Shown one piece after another: positions 42,847 to 51,636 of a stretch of DNA of 57,442 bases (position 1 is its first letter; the number at the start of each line of letters is the position of its first letter). The DNA comes from Bacteroidota bacterium. Lineage in GTDB: Bacteria > Bacteroidota > Bacteroidia > Bacteroidales > GCA-2748055. The DNA lies in NCBI GenBank assembly GCA_024244665.1, contig JAAEOI010000479.1, forward strand, positions 1 through 57,442, in the 5' to 3' direction. The notes below the pieces were generated by a model that saw only the letters and a list, made by a program, of their open reading frames with translations, did no database searches and was not told the origin of the DNA. Both the position numbers and the translations under genes were made by a program.

Positions 42847-43149
42847 ATTGATTCTTTCCTGAAATGTGTGAAAACTGTATCAGTACGTTTTATTTCAGCT
42901 ATTTAGGGCAAAATTCAAGACTGCTTATGCCCTGTAGATTAATAAAAAACCTTTCTAACGGCCACAGGGCGGTAATATGCCGATCTGAAGGCCTTCACCA
43001 GGATAAACGTGAGCCGGTCGGATTATGAACTACAAATTTTGCTGATCCTTAACTCACGGATGGCAGGGTCACAAAGCCTTTGATCATATCACAGAAGATG
43101 TCACTGCGGAAGGAGGAATGTTGAGTAACAGCATCTGAAATTCAGAATA

Positions 43150-43738
43150 TTCACAATTGTCAACTACTCGACCCTCTTCACAAATGTAACCAGGAAAAAT
43201 AAGTCTGATTATTGACATATGAGTATAAAACTTAACATTTCTCTTGTTACATATGTGAACACGAAATAGTCATGTTTCAAATTGTAACATGAGTGTAATA
43301 AATAATTGTAAATCAGATACTTATATCAATTACATGAAGTGACCAACAATTAAAATTGTCATTATTGAGTTGAATAGGGGTTGTAAATCGTAATATATCG
43401 AGCTTATATATCATATAACCAATTAAATAGAGGGTTTATATCATGTTTATATTTAGTTTAACCGGAAGTGGACTAATATTTGACGTATTTTACCCTTATA
43501 TAAGCCATTTTAGGACGTATTTAACCCAGGATAGAGCTCCAGGTTATGCATAACAGTACAATCTGTACATTATAGCTAATTTGTATTATAATGAGGAGAG
43601 ATGCACTCATTGTTCATTTGTCACGTAAGATCATAGAAGGAGTGTAAATAAGCTGTTTTTGTTATAATCACAAATAATTCACAATTGTAACATCACGCAG
43701 TTTACAAAAGAGGACAGATAATTGTTTACATTTGTAAT
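43150..43738. promoter_or_regulatory. Array of inverted-repeat operator-like sites before the XRE gene
   Basis: The 905-base gap after the symporter contains repeated near-palindromes of consensus TTCACAnnTGTAAC: 43150-43164 (TTCACAATTGTCAAC), 43177-43190 (TTCACAAATGTAAC), 43246-43259 (reverse orientation, GTTACATATGTGAA), a half-conserved copy at 43275-43288, 43678-43691 (TTCACAATTGTAAC) and 43725-43738 (TTTACATTTGTAAT). The last lies just before the regulator's ATG at 43752. Sites cluster at both ends of a very A+T-rich stretch. Autoregulation by the XRE protein is the natural inference. I see no gene in the rest of the gap. Confidence 0.6.
43482..43527 (+). repeat. Short direct repeat, 14 bp, 32 bp apart
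   Basis: GACGTATTTTACCC at 43482-43495 and GACGTATTTAACCC at 43514-43527 differ at one base. They lie within the A+T-rich gap before the XRE gene; role unknown. Confidence 0.6.
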
Positions 43739-43751
43739 TAAAGAAACTGGC

Positions 43752-44228
43752 ATGAAAGAGCGTCTCTTACAGTTATTAGATCTTGAGCACCTCACTCCCT
43801 CCAAATTTGCTGATCTAATAGGTGTTCAGCGAAGCAGCGTTTCCCACATCTTATCAGGTCGTAACAAGCCCAGTTTTGATTTTTTGCAGAAAACATTAAC
43901 CACATTCCCAAGTTTGAAAGCTGATTGGCTAATGCTTGGTGAAGGTTCTATATATGATCAGATGGGAAGGGATCAAGCTGATCTTTTTGAACAGGAGGAT
44001 CTATCTCCTGCAGCCCCTGAAAGCAATGATATCACCGGTAGAGGAGAACTTCTGTTAAATGACGCTGAGAAGCTTGAAGAAAAGGCTGTACATGACCTTT
44101 CTGACATAAGTGAAGCTTCAATAACCAATGCGGTTCCGCCTGATCAGACCGTAGAAGCGAAAAAAATTGTCCAGGTCATGCTCTTCTATGATGATGATAC
44201 CTTTATTACATACAAACCTTCTCAATAG
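43752..44228 (+). CDS. XRE-family helix-turn-helix regulator
   Basis: A 158-residue DNA-binding protein. Residues 1-65 form the HTH: MKERLLQLLDLEHLTPSKFADLIGVQRSSVSHILSGRNKPSFDF, followed by the Bacteroidetes-type LKADWLMLGEGSIY ending. The C-terminal 90 residues are acidic, of low complexity, and end with a short conserved-looking strand region (KKIVQVMLFYDDDTFITYKPSQ). The open frame starts at a TTG (43722) that lies within an operator-like palindrome, so ATG at 43752 is chosen. The repeated palindromes upstream suggest it controls its own gene. It precedes pyrD by 30 bases, but pyrD has its own promoter match. Confidence 0.88.
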   Translation: MKERLLQLLDLEHLTPSKFADLIGVQRSSVSHILSGRNKPSFDFLQKTLTTFPSLKADWLMLGEGSIYDQMGRDQADLFEQEDLSPAAPESNDITGRGELLLNDAEKLEEKAVHDLSDISEASITNAVPPDQTVEAKKIVQVMLFYDDDTFITYKPSQ

Positions 44229-44237
44229 AAATCTGCG

Positions 44238-44245
44238 TATATTTG
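44238..44245 (+). promoter_or_regulatory. pyrD -7 promoter element
   Basis: TATATTTG, an exact TAnnTTTG match. Transcription would start near 44252, only about 7 bases before the pyrD ATG, giving an almost leaderless mRNA. Confidence 0.5.
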
Positions 44246-44258
44246 CAGCAAAAATTAG

Positions 44259-45305
44259 ATGTATTCCCGTATTATTAAGCCTCTTCTTTTTCTCCTTTCT
44301 CCCGAAACCATTCACCACCTGTTGAATAGCTTCCTGAAGGTTGTATTTGCCATTCCAGGACTCAGGTCATTGACACACAGACATTACCATCTAAACGATC
44401 CGGTTCTGGAGACTGATTTTCTGGGAATGAAATTCAGTAATCCAGTTGGACTTGCTGCCGGTTTCGATAAAAACGCCGAGGTATACAGGGAGTTCCATAC
44501 TTTCGGTTTTTCCTTTATTGAGGTAGGCACGGTGACTCCTTTGGGTCAGGAGGGCAATCCTAAACCACGCTCTTTTCGGATTAAGGCAGACAGGGGGCTG
44601 ATTAACAGGATGGGTTTTAATAACCATGGAGCTAAGCAGGCTGCCCTGAATCTAACGGGAAAGAGGCCCCGTGGGCTTATCCTGGGAGGAAACCTGGGCA
44701 AGAACACCCTGACCCCCAATGAGGAGGCTGTAGCCGATTATGAGGCTGTATTCAGGGCATTATACAGTGTAGTTGACTATTTTGTTGTCAATGTAAGTTG
44801 CCCCAACATAAGCGATCTGCATAAATTACAGGATCAGGACTCCCTGGAGGCGATACTGGGAAGTCTGCTGCAGATCCGTAAAGGGATGGATTCTAAAAAA
44901 CCGTTACTACTCAAGATATCTCCTGATCTGAACACCAAGCAGCTGGATGAAACTCTTGAAATTGTTGAAAGTCTGGGGATTGACGGAATTGTGGCCACCA
45001 ACACCACCATTAAGCGAGATAGCCTGAAAACCAGTCAGGAAGTAATTGATTCCATCGGAAAGGGCGGAATGTCGGGTGCACCTATTACAACGCGTAGTCT
45101 GGAGGTGGTGAGTTACATCGCCGAAAGGACAGGCGGTAAATTGCCCATTATTGCCGTAGGAGGTATTATGGGCGTAAGTGATGCACTAAACATGCTTAAT
45201 GCAGGAGCCACCCTGATCCAATTGTACACCGGATTCATATATGAAGGACCCGGACTGGCCAGGCGAATCAACAAGGCAATTATTCAAGAGCGAAAGCAAG
45301 CCTGA
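44259..45305 (+). CDS. pyrD: Dihydroorotate dehydrogenase, quinone-dependent (class 2)
   Basis: The membrane-associated class 2 enzyme of pyrimidine synthesis, 348 residues. The N-terminal helices that bind the membrane (MYSRIIKPLLFLLSPETIHHLL) are followed by FMN-barrel motifs NPVGLAAGFDKNAE, FIEVGTVTPLGQEGNPKPR, NRMGFNNHGA, the catalytic-serine region VVNVSCPNISDL and IIAVGGIMGVSDALNMLNAGA with LIQLYTGFIYEGP. It reduces quinone. It is convergent with the S41 peptidase gene, 4 bases between stops. Confidence 0.96.
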   Translation: MYSRIIKPLLFLLSPETIHHLLNSFLKVVFAIPGLRSLTHRHYHLNDPVLETDFLGMKFSNPVGLAAGFDKNAEVYREFHTFGFSFIEVGTVTPLGQEGNPKPRSFRIKADRGLINRMGFNNHGAKQAALNLTGKRPRGLILGGNLGKNTLTPNEEAVADYEAVFRALYSVVDYFVVNVSCPNISDLHKLQDQDSLEAILGSLLQIRKGMDSKKPLLLKISPDLNTKQLDETLEIVESLGIDGIVATNTTIKRDSLKTSQEVIDSIGKGGMSGAPITTRSLEVVSYIAERTGGKLPIIAVGGIMGVSDALNMLNAGATLIQLYTGFIYEGPGLARRINKAIIQERKQA

Positions 45306-45309
45306 CCTT

Positions 45310-46704
45310 CTATCTATCAGGCCAGGTGATGTTCCTTTCAACCATCCTGTTGGGCGGTGCCGGCAGGGATTCGAAATTATGATCAGAAATCCGAAGGCTC
45401 TTTTGGGTTGGGTATACGCCGGTGATTTCCCCCAGGGCTGTTGCCAGCATAGGATCCTTCACACTGCCAAAGGGCTCGGCATTGAGCAGGTATTCTTCAA
45501 CGAGGAAATCGGGATCGATTCCGTTAACAAAGTCAGTAAAGCCTTCAGAGTTCGAGTATTTCAGAACAATGGGCTGCATGGCCCAGTTGTGCCTCTTGGG
45601 ATCGGAGTCATCGATGGTGATCGAACCATAACACTTTCCATAGGAAGTGGTTCCGATCTGAACCACATTTGCATAAGGATACAGACCGGTCATCAGTGAT
45701 TCTGAGGCTGATGCAGTACCTTCAGTGGTTAGAAAGTAGATGGTTGACATGTCCAGGTTCACATTACTCTCGGGCATTCTAATTACCAGCTGGACAGAAT
45801 TCTCTCCGTCGGCCTTACCATCCTCGTCCCAGTCAAAATCTTTCCAGAACTCATTGTATTTATCGTTCCATACCAGGTTAACAAATACCTCTTCATTCTC
45901 CATGGTACTCCTGGGACCCAGCGAACTGGCCATATAGGCGGATAGGTCAAGGCTTCCCCCCGGATTGTACCTGAGATCGATTACAACATCTGAGATTCCC
46001 GAATTTATGAAGCCCTCAAAAACAGTATTCAGCTCCTCAATCCATTCACCATCCTGGCCCGCTGTAAACTGGGTGTACACCATATATCCCACTTTTTTAC
46101 CCAGGTAATCTATTACCTCCTGGTGAACTATGGGATTCTGGCTCAGCTCAATGGCAGTCAGGGTTATAATTTTATCACTGAGAATAAACTGGGTTCCGTC
46201 CCAGTCTGCAAATTCAAATGTGGCTGTGGTCTGATAATAGAGATCATGGTAATTATCAGCATTCAAGGATTGCCCGTCGATGGCAATGATAATGTCACCT
46301 CGTTCTATGCCCGAATCTGCTGCGGGAGACCCGGGGCTTACATATTCCACAATGCTGATCACCTTTGTATCGTCGAATCGGCCAGGACTGACAGACATGC
46401 CGGTTGAGAGGGAAACTCCTGCAAACATTGCCACAAGCTTCTCATAATCATCCACAATCCAGGAGTAACTATCGGCACTGTAGAGCAGATCGTAGAAGTA
46501 CTCTTCAGAATCCTCCTGGTATTCCGGATCAAGGTCAGGAATTTGATTTTCCCACAGGTAAACATCATTCATCCCTTCCCAGATCCACTTGTTCAGAATC
46601 AGAGTCTCATCTGAAAGATCGGGTTTGTTGGGATCCTTTTCACACGAAAAGACGATAAATGCAGAAGAAAACAGCAGCAGTAAGAGGGTGACTTTTGTGT
46701 TCAT
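45310..46704 (-). CDS. S41-family C-terminal processing peptidase, lipoprotein
   Basis: A 464-residue lipoprotein protease. The signal peptide ends in the lipobox FSC-EKD (Cys21). After an N-terminal helical domain comes a PDZ domain (about 95-190, YVSPGSPAADSGIERGDIIIAIDGQSLN), then the S41 core. The catalytic Ser is in FLTTEGTASASESLMTGL (near residue 330) and the catalytic Lys in GTTSYGKCYGSI. VVIDLRYNPGGSLDLSAYMAS is the usual strand before the active site. Found in many Bacteroidetes as a periplasm-facing outer-membrane lipoprotein; substrates unknown. Confidence 0.92.
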   Translation of the reverse strand: MNTKVTLLLLLFSSAFIVFSCEKDPNKPDLSDETLILNKWIWEGMNDVYLWENQIPDLDPEYQEDSEEYFYDLLYSADSYSWIVDDYEKLVAMFAGVSLSTGMSVSPGRFDDTKVISIVEYVSPGSPAADSGIERGDIIIAIDGQSLNADNYHDLYYQTTATFEFADWDGTQFILSDKIITLTAIELSQNPIVHQEVIDYLGKKVGYMVYTQFTAGQDGEWIEELNTVFEGFINSGISDVVIDLRYNPGGSLDLSAYMASSLGPRSTMENEEVFVNLVWNDKYNEFWKDFDWDEDGKADGENSVQLVIRMPESNVNLDMSTIYFLTTEGTASASESLMTGLYPYANVVQIGTTSYGKCYGSITIDDSDPKRHNWAMQPIVLKYSNSEGFTDFVNGIDPDFLVEEYLLNAEPFGSVKDPMLATALGEITGVYPTQKSLRISDHNFESLPAPPNRMVERNITWPDR

Positions 46705-46913
46705 TAATGAAATATTTGGTTAAGAGACATCAAAGATATTCTTTTAAACTCACAACAGGGGTTGTTTATTATGATCACCCAACAAAGATCATCGTTGCAT
46801 CATTGGGTTAAAAGACATGATTTTGTTATGGCTGAAAACTAGACAAAACCGACAAACGCTCCTGTAAATGATTACCTGGAGTTCTATTCAGATATCCTTA
46901 AGGATCAGGGGAA

Positions 46914-47014
46914 ATTGAAGAACCTCGGAGCAGAGCTCCGAGGAATCTTCGATCCAAATATGATTTTAAAGGTGCTCGCTTACCCCGAAGTAGAACTTCG
47001 GGGAATGCGCGAGC
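46914..47014. repeat. REP/BIME-like hairpin pair
   Basis: Two palindromes with the same design, a nine-pair stem and an AGA loop: CCTCGGAGC/GCTCCGAGG at 46923-46943 and CCCCGAAGT/ACTTCGGGG at 46983-47003. Each has outer arms: ATTGAAGA with TCTTCGAT around the first, GCTCGC (46974-46979) with GCGAGC (47009-47014) around the second. This layout resembles REP/BIME elements moved by RAYT (IS200-like) transposases. No transposase is in the window. Neither hairpin has a T run, so a terminator is unlikely. The rest of the 333-base gap (46705-47037) shows nothing else. Confidence 0.7.
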
Positions 47015-47037
47015 GGGATTCAAAAACGGGAAGGATG

Positions 47038-47652
47038 CTAATTGAGATTTTTGGTCAGGTACTTTCCAAGTGATTTTGCTGCCTTAGCGTAGGCTTCTGC
47101 AATGCGGAACCCGGTATCAAAATCATAGCCCATGGCTCCTCCTCCCGGCGATTTAAGGATCAGGATATGCACCAGCTCCTCACCTCCTTTCGAAACGGAG
47201 ACTTCAAGATTGATGGAGGCCGGTTTTCTGGCAACCCCGACATTGAAGCCAGGTTCAATAAATGTAGTATGTACATTCATGACATAATCAGATTCAACCT
47301 CCTGACCTGAATTGATGAATTCAGCGTATTTTGAAAACAACTCTTCAAATTTGGGCTCATAGTGCTTTGGCCTGTCATTGAACCACGACTCCTTCCACCT
47401 GTCGCCCGTTCCAGTTTCATCCTCATTCATATCAGCCACCTTCTTTTTAATATAATCAGCTTCCACTTCAAATTTACCCACTCCCAGGCCGGAGTAGTCA
47501 TATTCAATTTTCAATTCAGAAATGCCCGTGAGATCTTTGATCTTTCCAGATTCAACCTTGATTTTCTGGCCAATGGCGGCAACGGTTACCAGGAAGACCA
47601 TGCATGTCATTAATACGCGAGTCATTTTCATCTTTAGCAGTTTTTTAGTCAT
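47038..47652 (-). CDS. Exported protein, unknown function
   Basis: A 204-residue protein with a signal peptide (VLMTCMVFLVTVAAIGQ) and a soluble mature part. Visible are a mixed alpha/beta N-terminal half ELKIEYDYSGLGVGKFEVEADYIKKK, a W/D-rich stretch GDRWKESWFNDRPKHYEPKFEELF and a C-terminal alanine-rich helix. The segment YVMNVHTTFIEPGFNVGVARKPASINLEV hints at a lipoprotein/DUF-type beta sheet. I recognise no family with confidence. The frame has alternative starts at ATG 47631 and 47622, which would give a shorter, tidier signal peptide. The 349-base gap to the next gene (47653-48001) holds only a weak -7-like TATATTTA. Confidence 0.7.
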   Translation of the reverse strand: MTKKLLKMKMTRVLMTCMVFLVTVAAIGQKIKVESGKIKDLTGISELKIEYDYSGLGVGKFEVEADYIKKKVADMNEDETGTGDRWKESWFNDRPKHYEPKFEELFSKYAEFINSGQEVESDYVMNVHTTFIEPGFNVGVARKPASINLEVSVSKGGEELVHILILKSPGGGAMGYDFDTGFRIAEAYAKAAKSLGKYLTKNLN

Positions 47653-48001
47653 ATCCCAATTTATAACTTATTTCGACGCCGAACAATGGGGAATAAATCA
47701 TTATGCTGCTTTTTTACAGCAAAATGCCGTAATCCGGAAAAGTTCGTCACGAAAAAGAGTGTGTTCATGGAAGGAAACAGTGCATATATAAGCTCTCAAT
47801 TATCAAAAACAGAGCGGCATATTTTTTCAACTGCTTTTTGAATGGGATCATTTGTCCTGGATAGGCTTTCGTCAAGATTATCCGGATGTGACTATATTTT
47901 AGGAGATTTCCCTGGGAAAGCCCCTGCTTTTGTGCCTTCCGGAGCTTATTTTGGAAACTAAATGAAAAGATTAACGTAGAATATAGAAAATATATTTAGC
48001 C

Positions 48002-50014
48002 ATGAAAAGAACAATACTTAAAATCAAATTATTAGTCCTGATGCTTGCAATCGGTACCATTGCATTCGGACAGTATTCGGGTACCTATCCAAACATTGCA
48101 GCCTTTAAAACTGCCTCAGTTTCAGATACAGTTGACTTACAGGGGCCAGAATTGGCCGTTGATACCCTACTGAACACTTTTGGGGCTGTTGAAGGAGTAG
48201 CTCCTGCCTGGCTGGAAGTCGATCTGGGTGCCTGGTACACCATAGACGGGTATGGAATGATTCTTCCCGATGCTGATGAACTTCCCACCGCACTATCCTT
48301 TGAGATTAGTGTACACGGAAACTGGTGGACATTCCTTCATGAAACTACCGTTGCAGACCTGGGTGATTACGGATATGACCTCAATCCTTATGATTCGGTA
48401 AGGTACGTCAGATTCAACATAACCGAAATGGATCCACAGGTCTCCTTTACCGAGGTAATGGTCTATGGGGACTCGATGACGGCCCCGACTCCTCCAACTG
48501 CATATGCAGCTGAGAATATCACTTTTGATGGTTTCACTGCCAACTGGTCGGTAAGGTCAAAAGCCTCTGGATATACTCTATCTATTGCCACTGATATTGA
48601 CTTTGATCAGCCCGTTCCCGGATATGACAATCTGGATGTTGGAAAATTATTGTCATACGAGGTCAGTGGACTGGATCCAAACGCTACTTACTATTATGCC
48701 GTCCGTGCCTATAATATTTCCGGAACCAGTACTCTTTCTAACAGAATAGAGTTTTCAACGCCAAAGGCTCCTCAGACTATAACCTTTGACAGCCTTGTGG
48801 CCTATACGTATGGTGATGCTGATTTTGGATTAGAGGCAAGCTCGAGTTCAGGGCTTGATATTACTTTTACCAACTCAGATGAAAGTGTAGCCCTGATAGC
48901 GGACACAACAGTAACCATTATTGCTCCCGGAACAACTACCATTACAGCTTCACAGGACGGCAGTGACCAGTATTTTGCCGCTGATCCCGTCGTCTGGAAC
49001 CTGGTGGTTGAGAAGAAGGAGCTTCTGATAGAGAGTGCAGCTGCTGAAAATAAGGTTTATGACGGGACCACTGAGGCCACCATCAGCGGAGCTGTTCTTA
49101 CTGGTGTGGTTGAAAGTGATGATGTGAACCTGGTGAATCATTCTGCAGGAGCTTTTGTACAGACCAGCGTAGGCACAGCAATTGAAGTACAAACAACAAT
49201 GGAGGTGTCAGGTACTGACCTTGATAATTACATCCTGCCTGCGATTCCAGTGCTTTCAGCAGATATTACACCTGGAGATCTGACAGTACTGGCAGAAGAT
49301 AAGAGCCGTGAAGAGTGTGCTGCCAATCCGGAATTCACCTATACAATCACCGGATTTGCAGAAGGGGAGGATGAAAGCGTACTGACCTCCAATCCAGCAA
49401 TTTCCTGTTCTGCAGATGAGAACAGTGGCACAGGTTCCTATGATATCCTGGTTTCAAGTGCAGCAGCTGCAAACTATACAATTACTTTCGTGGCGGGTAC
49501 CCTGACTGTAACAACAGATGCAACTCTTCCCGAATTGACAGTAAAAGATACCACAGTTCAGCTTAGCGGAAATTTTGTGGAGATTACACCTATAGATGTG
49601 GTAGTAAGCGCCAGTGATAACTGCTCAATTAAGGATACCACGTTAAGTCAAAGCATCTTTACCGGTAATGATGTCGGGATTGTTGCAGTCGAAGTAACCC
49701 TGAAAGATGCAGCTGGCAACAGGACTACCCAGATATCCAATGTGACTGTGGAAGGACCTGATAATATCATGGATATTGAAGGTTACAGCACCATGCTCTA
49801 TCCCAACCCGGTGGAGGATATCCTGACCATTGAGACGGAGAATCCCGGACAGATGGTAGTCCAGATCTCCTCGCTGAATGGAAAGATCGTTCATAGCTTT
49901 GTGCTGACCTCTGCTACACACCGAGAGGATCTGTCATCACTGAATAACGGAGTGTATTTTGTGACCATTAAATCGCAGGCACAGGTGCGTACAATGAAGA
50001 TTGTGAAGCTCTGA
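48002..50014 (+). CDS. T9SS type A secreted multidomain protein (discoidin-like, FN3, MBG/YDG)
   Basis: A 670-residue exported protein. Signal peptide (residues 1-23, ending TIAFGQ), then a discoidin/F5-8C-like domain (about 30-155, LAVDTLLNTFGAVEGVAPAWLEVDLGAWYTIDGYGM), a fibronectin type III domain (about 162-250), MBG/YDG-type repeats (about 255-510, with YTYGDADFGLEA, ENKVYDGTTEATISGAV and TITGFAEGEDESVLTSNP), an Ig-like segment and a T9SS type A sorting domain (about 595-670, MLYPNPVEDILTIETENPGQM to MKIVKL). The domain set suggests adhesion or sugar binding at the cell surface. No catalytic motif is present. Confidence 0.88.
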   Translation: MKRTILKIKLLVLMLAIGTIAFGQYSGTYPNIAAFKTASVSDTVDLQGPELAVDTLLNTFGAVEGVAPAWLEVDLGAWYTIDGYGMILPDADELPTALSFEISVHGNWWTFLHETTVADLGDYGYDLNPYDSVRYVRFNITEMDPQVSFTEVMVYGDSMTAPTPPTAYAAENITFDGFTANWSVRSKASGYTLSIATDIDFDQPVPGYDNLDVGKLLSYEVSGLDPNATYYYAVRAYNISGTSTLSNRIEFSTPKAPQTITFDSLVAYTYGDADFGLEASSSSGLDITFTNSDESVALIADTTVTIIAPGTTTITASQDGSDQYFAADPVVWNLVVEKKELLIESAAAENKVYDGTTEATISGAVLTGVVESDDVNLVNHSAGAFVQTSVGTAIEVQTTMEVSGTDLDNYILPAIPVLSADITPGDLTVLAEDKSREECAANPEFTYTITGFAEGEDESVLTSNPAISCSADENSGTGSYDILVSSAAAANYTITFVAGTLTVTTDATLPELTVKDTTVQLSGNFVEITPIDVVVSASDNCSIKDTTLSQSIFTGNDVGIVAVEVTLKDAAGNRTTQISNVTVEGPDNIMDIEGYSTMLYPNPVEDILTIETENPGQMVVQISSLNGKIVHSFVLTSATHREDLSSLNNGVYFVTIKSQAQVRTMKIVKL

Positions 50015-50040
50015 TGATAACGCGATAAATCAATGAAAAG

Positions 50041-50076
50041 AGGCCGCCCTGTTGATCGGGGCGGCCTTTCTTTTTT
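50041..50076 (+). terminator. Intrinsic terminator after the T9SS gene
   Basis: AGGCCGCCC (50041-50049) and GGGCGGCCT (50059-50067) form a perfect nine-pair G+C-rich stem with a nine-base loop, followed by TTCTTTTTT. It lies 27 bases after the stop. Confidence 0.92.
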
Positions 50077-50093
50077 ATCTGGACGCGTGTTGA

Positions 50094-51587
50094 TTAATGT
50101 GAATAAGATTTCGATTTGAGCCTGTAGAGTGTTCTTGCAACGGGAGTAAACAGGCCCAGACGGGCCAACAAATACAATACTGAATTCCTCAGGGATGGAT
50201 TAAATGGCATTTTCATCAGTTCGGGCCACAGATTCCTGATAATTTTCGCATGAAGTTTCTTATCAGGTTCATTGTTGTATTTGAGTGGCAGGGAGAGAAA
50301 TAGTTCGTTCAGCAACCTGGAATTAAGGGGATTGAAATCCTCCTGGGCGATGTCCTTATCGATGGATATCTGGCCTCCCCAATTTGCTATCCTCTCCTCC
50401 CAGTAAAAAAGGTTAATCACATTCAGATTGCATTCATTACACAACTCCCTGATGTCAGTCATCCATTGATGATAGTATTCCTGTGCATAATCGTATTTAT
50501 GAACCCCGTAATACTTTGTTAATTCCTCAATGCTTACATTTTCCCGGTTCATCTGATATACACCCCATGATGCCGAGGCAATGTTTCCGGGAAGATTGAC
50601 CCGGTCTGAATAATTAATGTGGTAATTGTATATGTGTGGGAGATAGGACTTTGAAGCGATTGGATTGTTTTCAAAATATATCTTTTCAAAATCTTCATCT
50701 ATCTCAGTTGGTAAGGTGAGTACATTAAACACCATTCCCTGCTGCCGGAAAATTTTTCCGGCTATCTCAACATCCCTGTTTAACCCAATTGTATTCTCGC
50801 CCTGATTAATATAGTAGAAAACATCCTGGCTGAATTCCCGGGTGGCCGACATGAGTAACCTTGAATCACCTCCGGCTGTGACTGGCAACATGATCTTGTA
50901 CCTATTGGCGATGCTTTTCATATAGCCTTCAATCATGGCAGTGCATTTTGCTGCCACCTCATTAAAGGTCATTTGTAAGAGAGGTTCCTTCGGCCAGTAA
51001 CGAGTTTTATTACTGGTGTTTATATCGAAATAGTGATTGGGCATCAGTTGCTCAATCTCATTATAGTAGGTTGTATTCCCCAGGTTGGAATTGTTAAGGC
51101 TTATGAAATAATCTGACCTGTAAAACTCAAGTCTGGAAGGATTCTCTGTACTACTAAGTCCCAGCACTTTTGCCAGTAAGTGTTGTTGGGAACTGAACCA
51201 GGGTTCACCATTCCTATGGACAAAATATACTTTCCTGGCGGCCGTCGAATCATGGAGGATTATGAATCGCCCCTTTTCAGCAATTATCAGGACAAATCTG
51301 CCGGAATACTGAGCACTCATTTTCAACAAAGCTTCAAAATCAACATTTGCAAGATCCGTAAGGATGTTCGAATTGTCTTTCCCTGGATCTGCATAATCGA
51401 ACATGTCGCCGAGCAAAATCAGCTGTTTATCAGGACTCCTAAATTCAGTTACAACAAGGTCCGGGTGGGTATAAAGCTTATAAGAGCCAACTTCCAGGGT
51501 ATCATGAATAAAGGGGCAATCTATCTGCCCGGGTAGCAGCAGATATTGTCGTCTGAAAACCAGTCTGTCGATCTCGTTATTGCCCAT
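50094..51587 (-). CDS. Asparagine-synthase-like protein lacking the glutaminase cysteine
   Basis: A 497-residue AsnB homologue. The N-terminal half resembles the Ntn glutaminase domain in fold landmarks (FVLIIAEKGRFIILHDSTAARKVYF, WFSSQQHLLAKVLG, MPNHYFDINTSNKTRYW) but residue 2 is Gly, not Cys, so it cannot use glutamine in the usual way. The C-terminal ATP-pyrophosphatase domain has a PP-loop LPVTAGGDSRLL (near 233-245) and a later loop DVEIAGKIFRQQGM. It should activate a carboxylate as an adenylate, as in asparagine synthetase, beta-lactam synthetase or lasso-peptide cyclase. It follows the ATP-grasp gene by 49 bases on the same strand. Confidence 0.8.
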   Translation of the reverse strand: MGNNEIDRLVFRRQYLLLPGQIDCPFIHDTLEVGSYKLYTHPDLVVTEFRSPDKQLILLGDMFDYADPGKDNSNILTDLANVDFEALLKMSAQYSGRFVLIIAEKGRFIILHDSTAARKVYFVHRNGEPWFSSQQHLLAKVLGLSSTENPSRLEFYRSDYFISLNNSNLGNTTYYNEIEQLMPNHYFDINTSNKTRYWPKEPLLQMTFNEVAAKCTAMIEGYMKSIANRYKIMLPVTAGGDSRLLMSATREFSQDVFYYINQGENTIGLNRDVEIAGKIFRQQGMVFNVLTLPTEIDEDFEKIYFENNPIASKSYLPHIYNYHINYSDRVNLPGNIASASWGVYQMNRENVSIEELTKYYGVHKYDYAQEYYHQWMTDIRELCNECNLNVINLFYWEERIANWGGQISIDKDIAQEDFNPLNSRLLNELFLSLPLKYNNEPDKKLHAKIIRNLWPELMKMPFNPSLRNSVLYLLARLGLFTPVARTLYRLKSKSYSH

Positions 51588-51636
51588 TGAATATGAATTG
51601 AATATTGATATATTTCACGTTATGAAACGAACTTAA

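Noticed and set aside
42847..43149. Decayed gene after the symporter
   Set aside because: Short open stretches exist on both strands but none matched a family I know, and each is broken by stops.
47686..47841. 51-codon ORF between the unknown exported gene and the second T9SS gene
   Set aside because: No signal, domain or promoter; composition looks non-coding.
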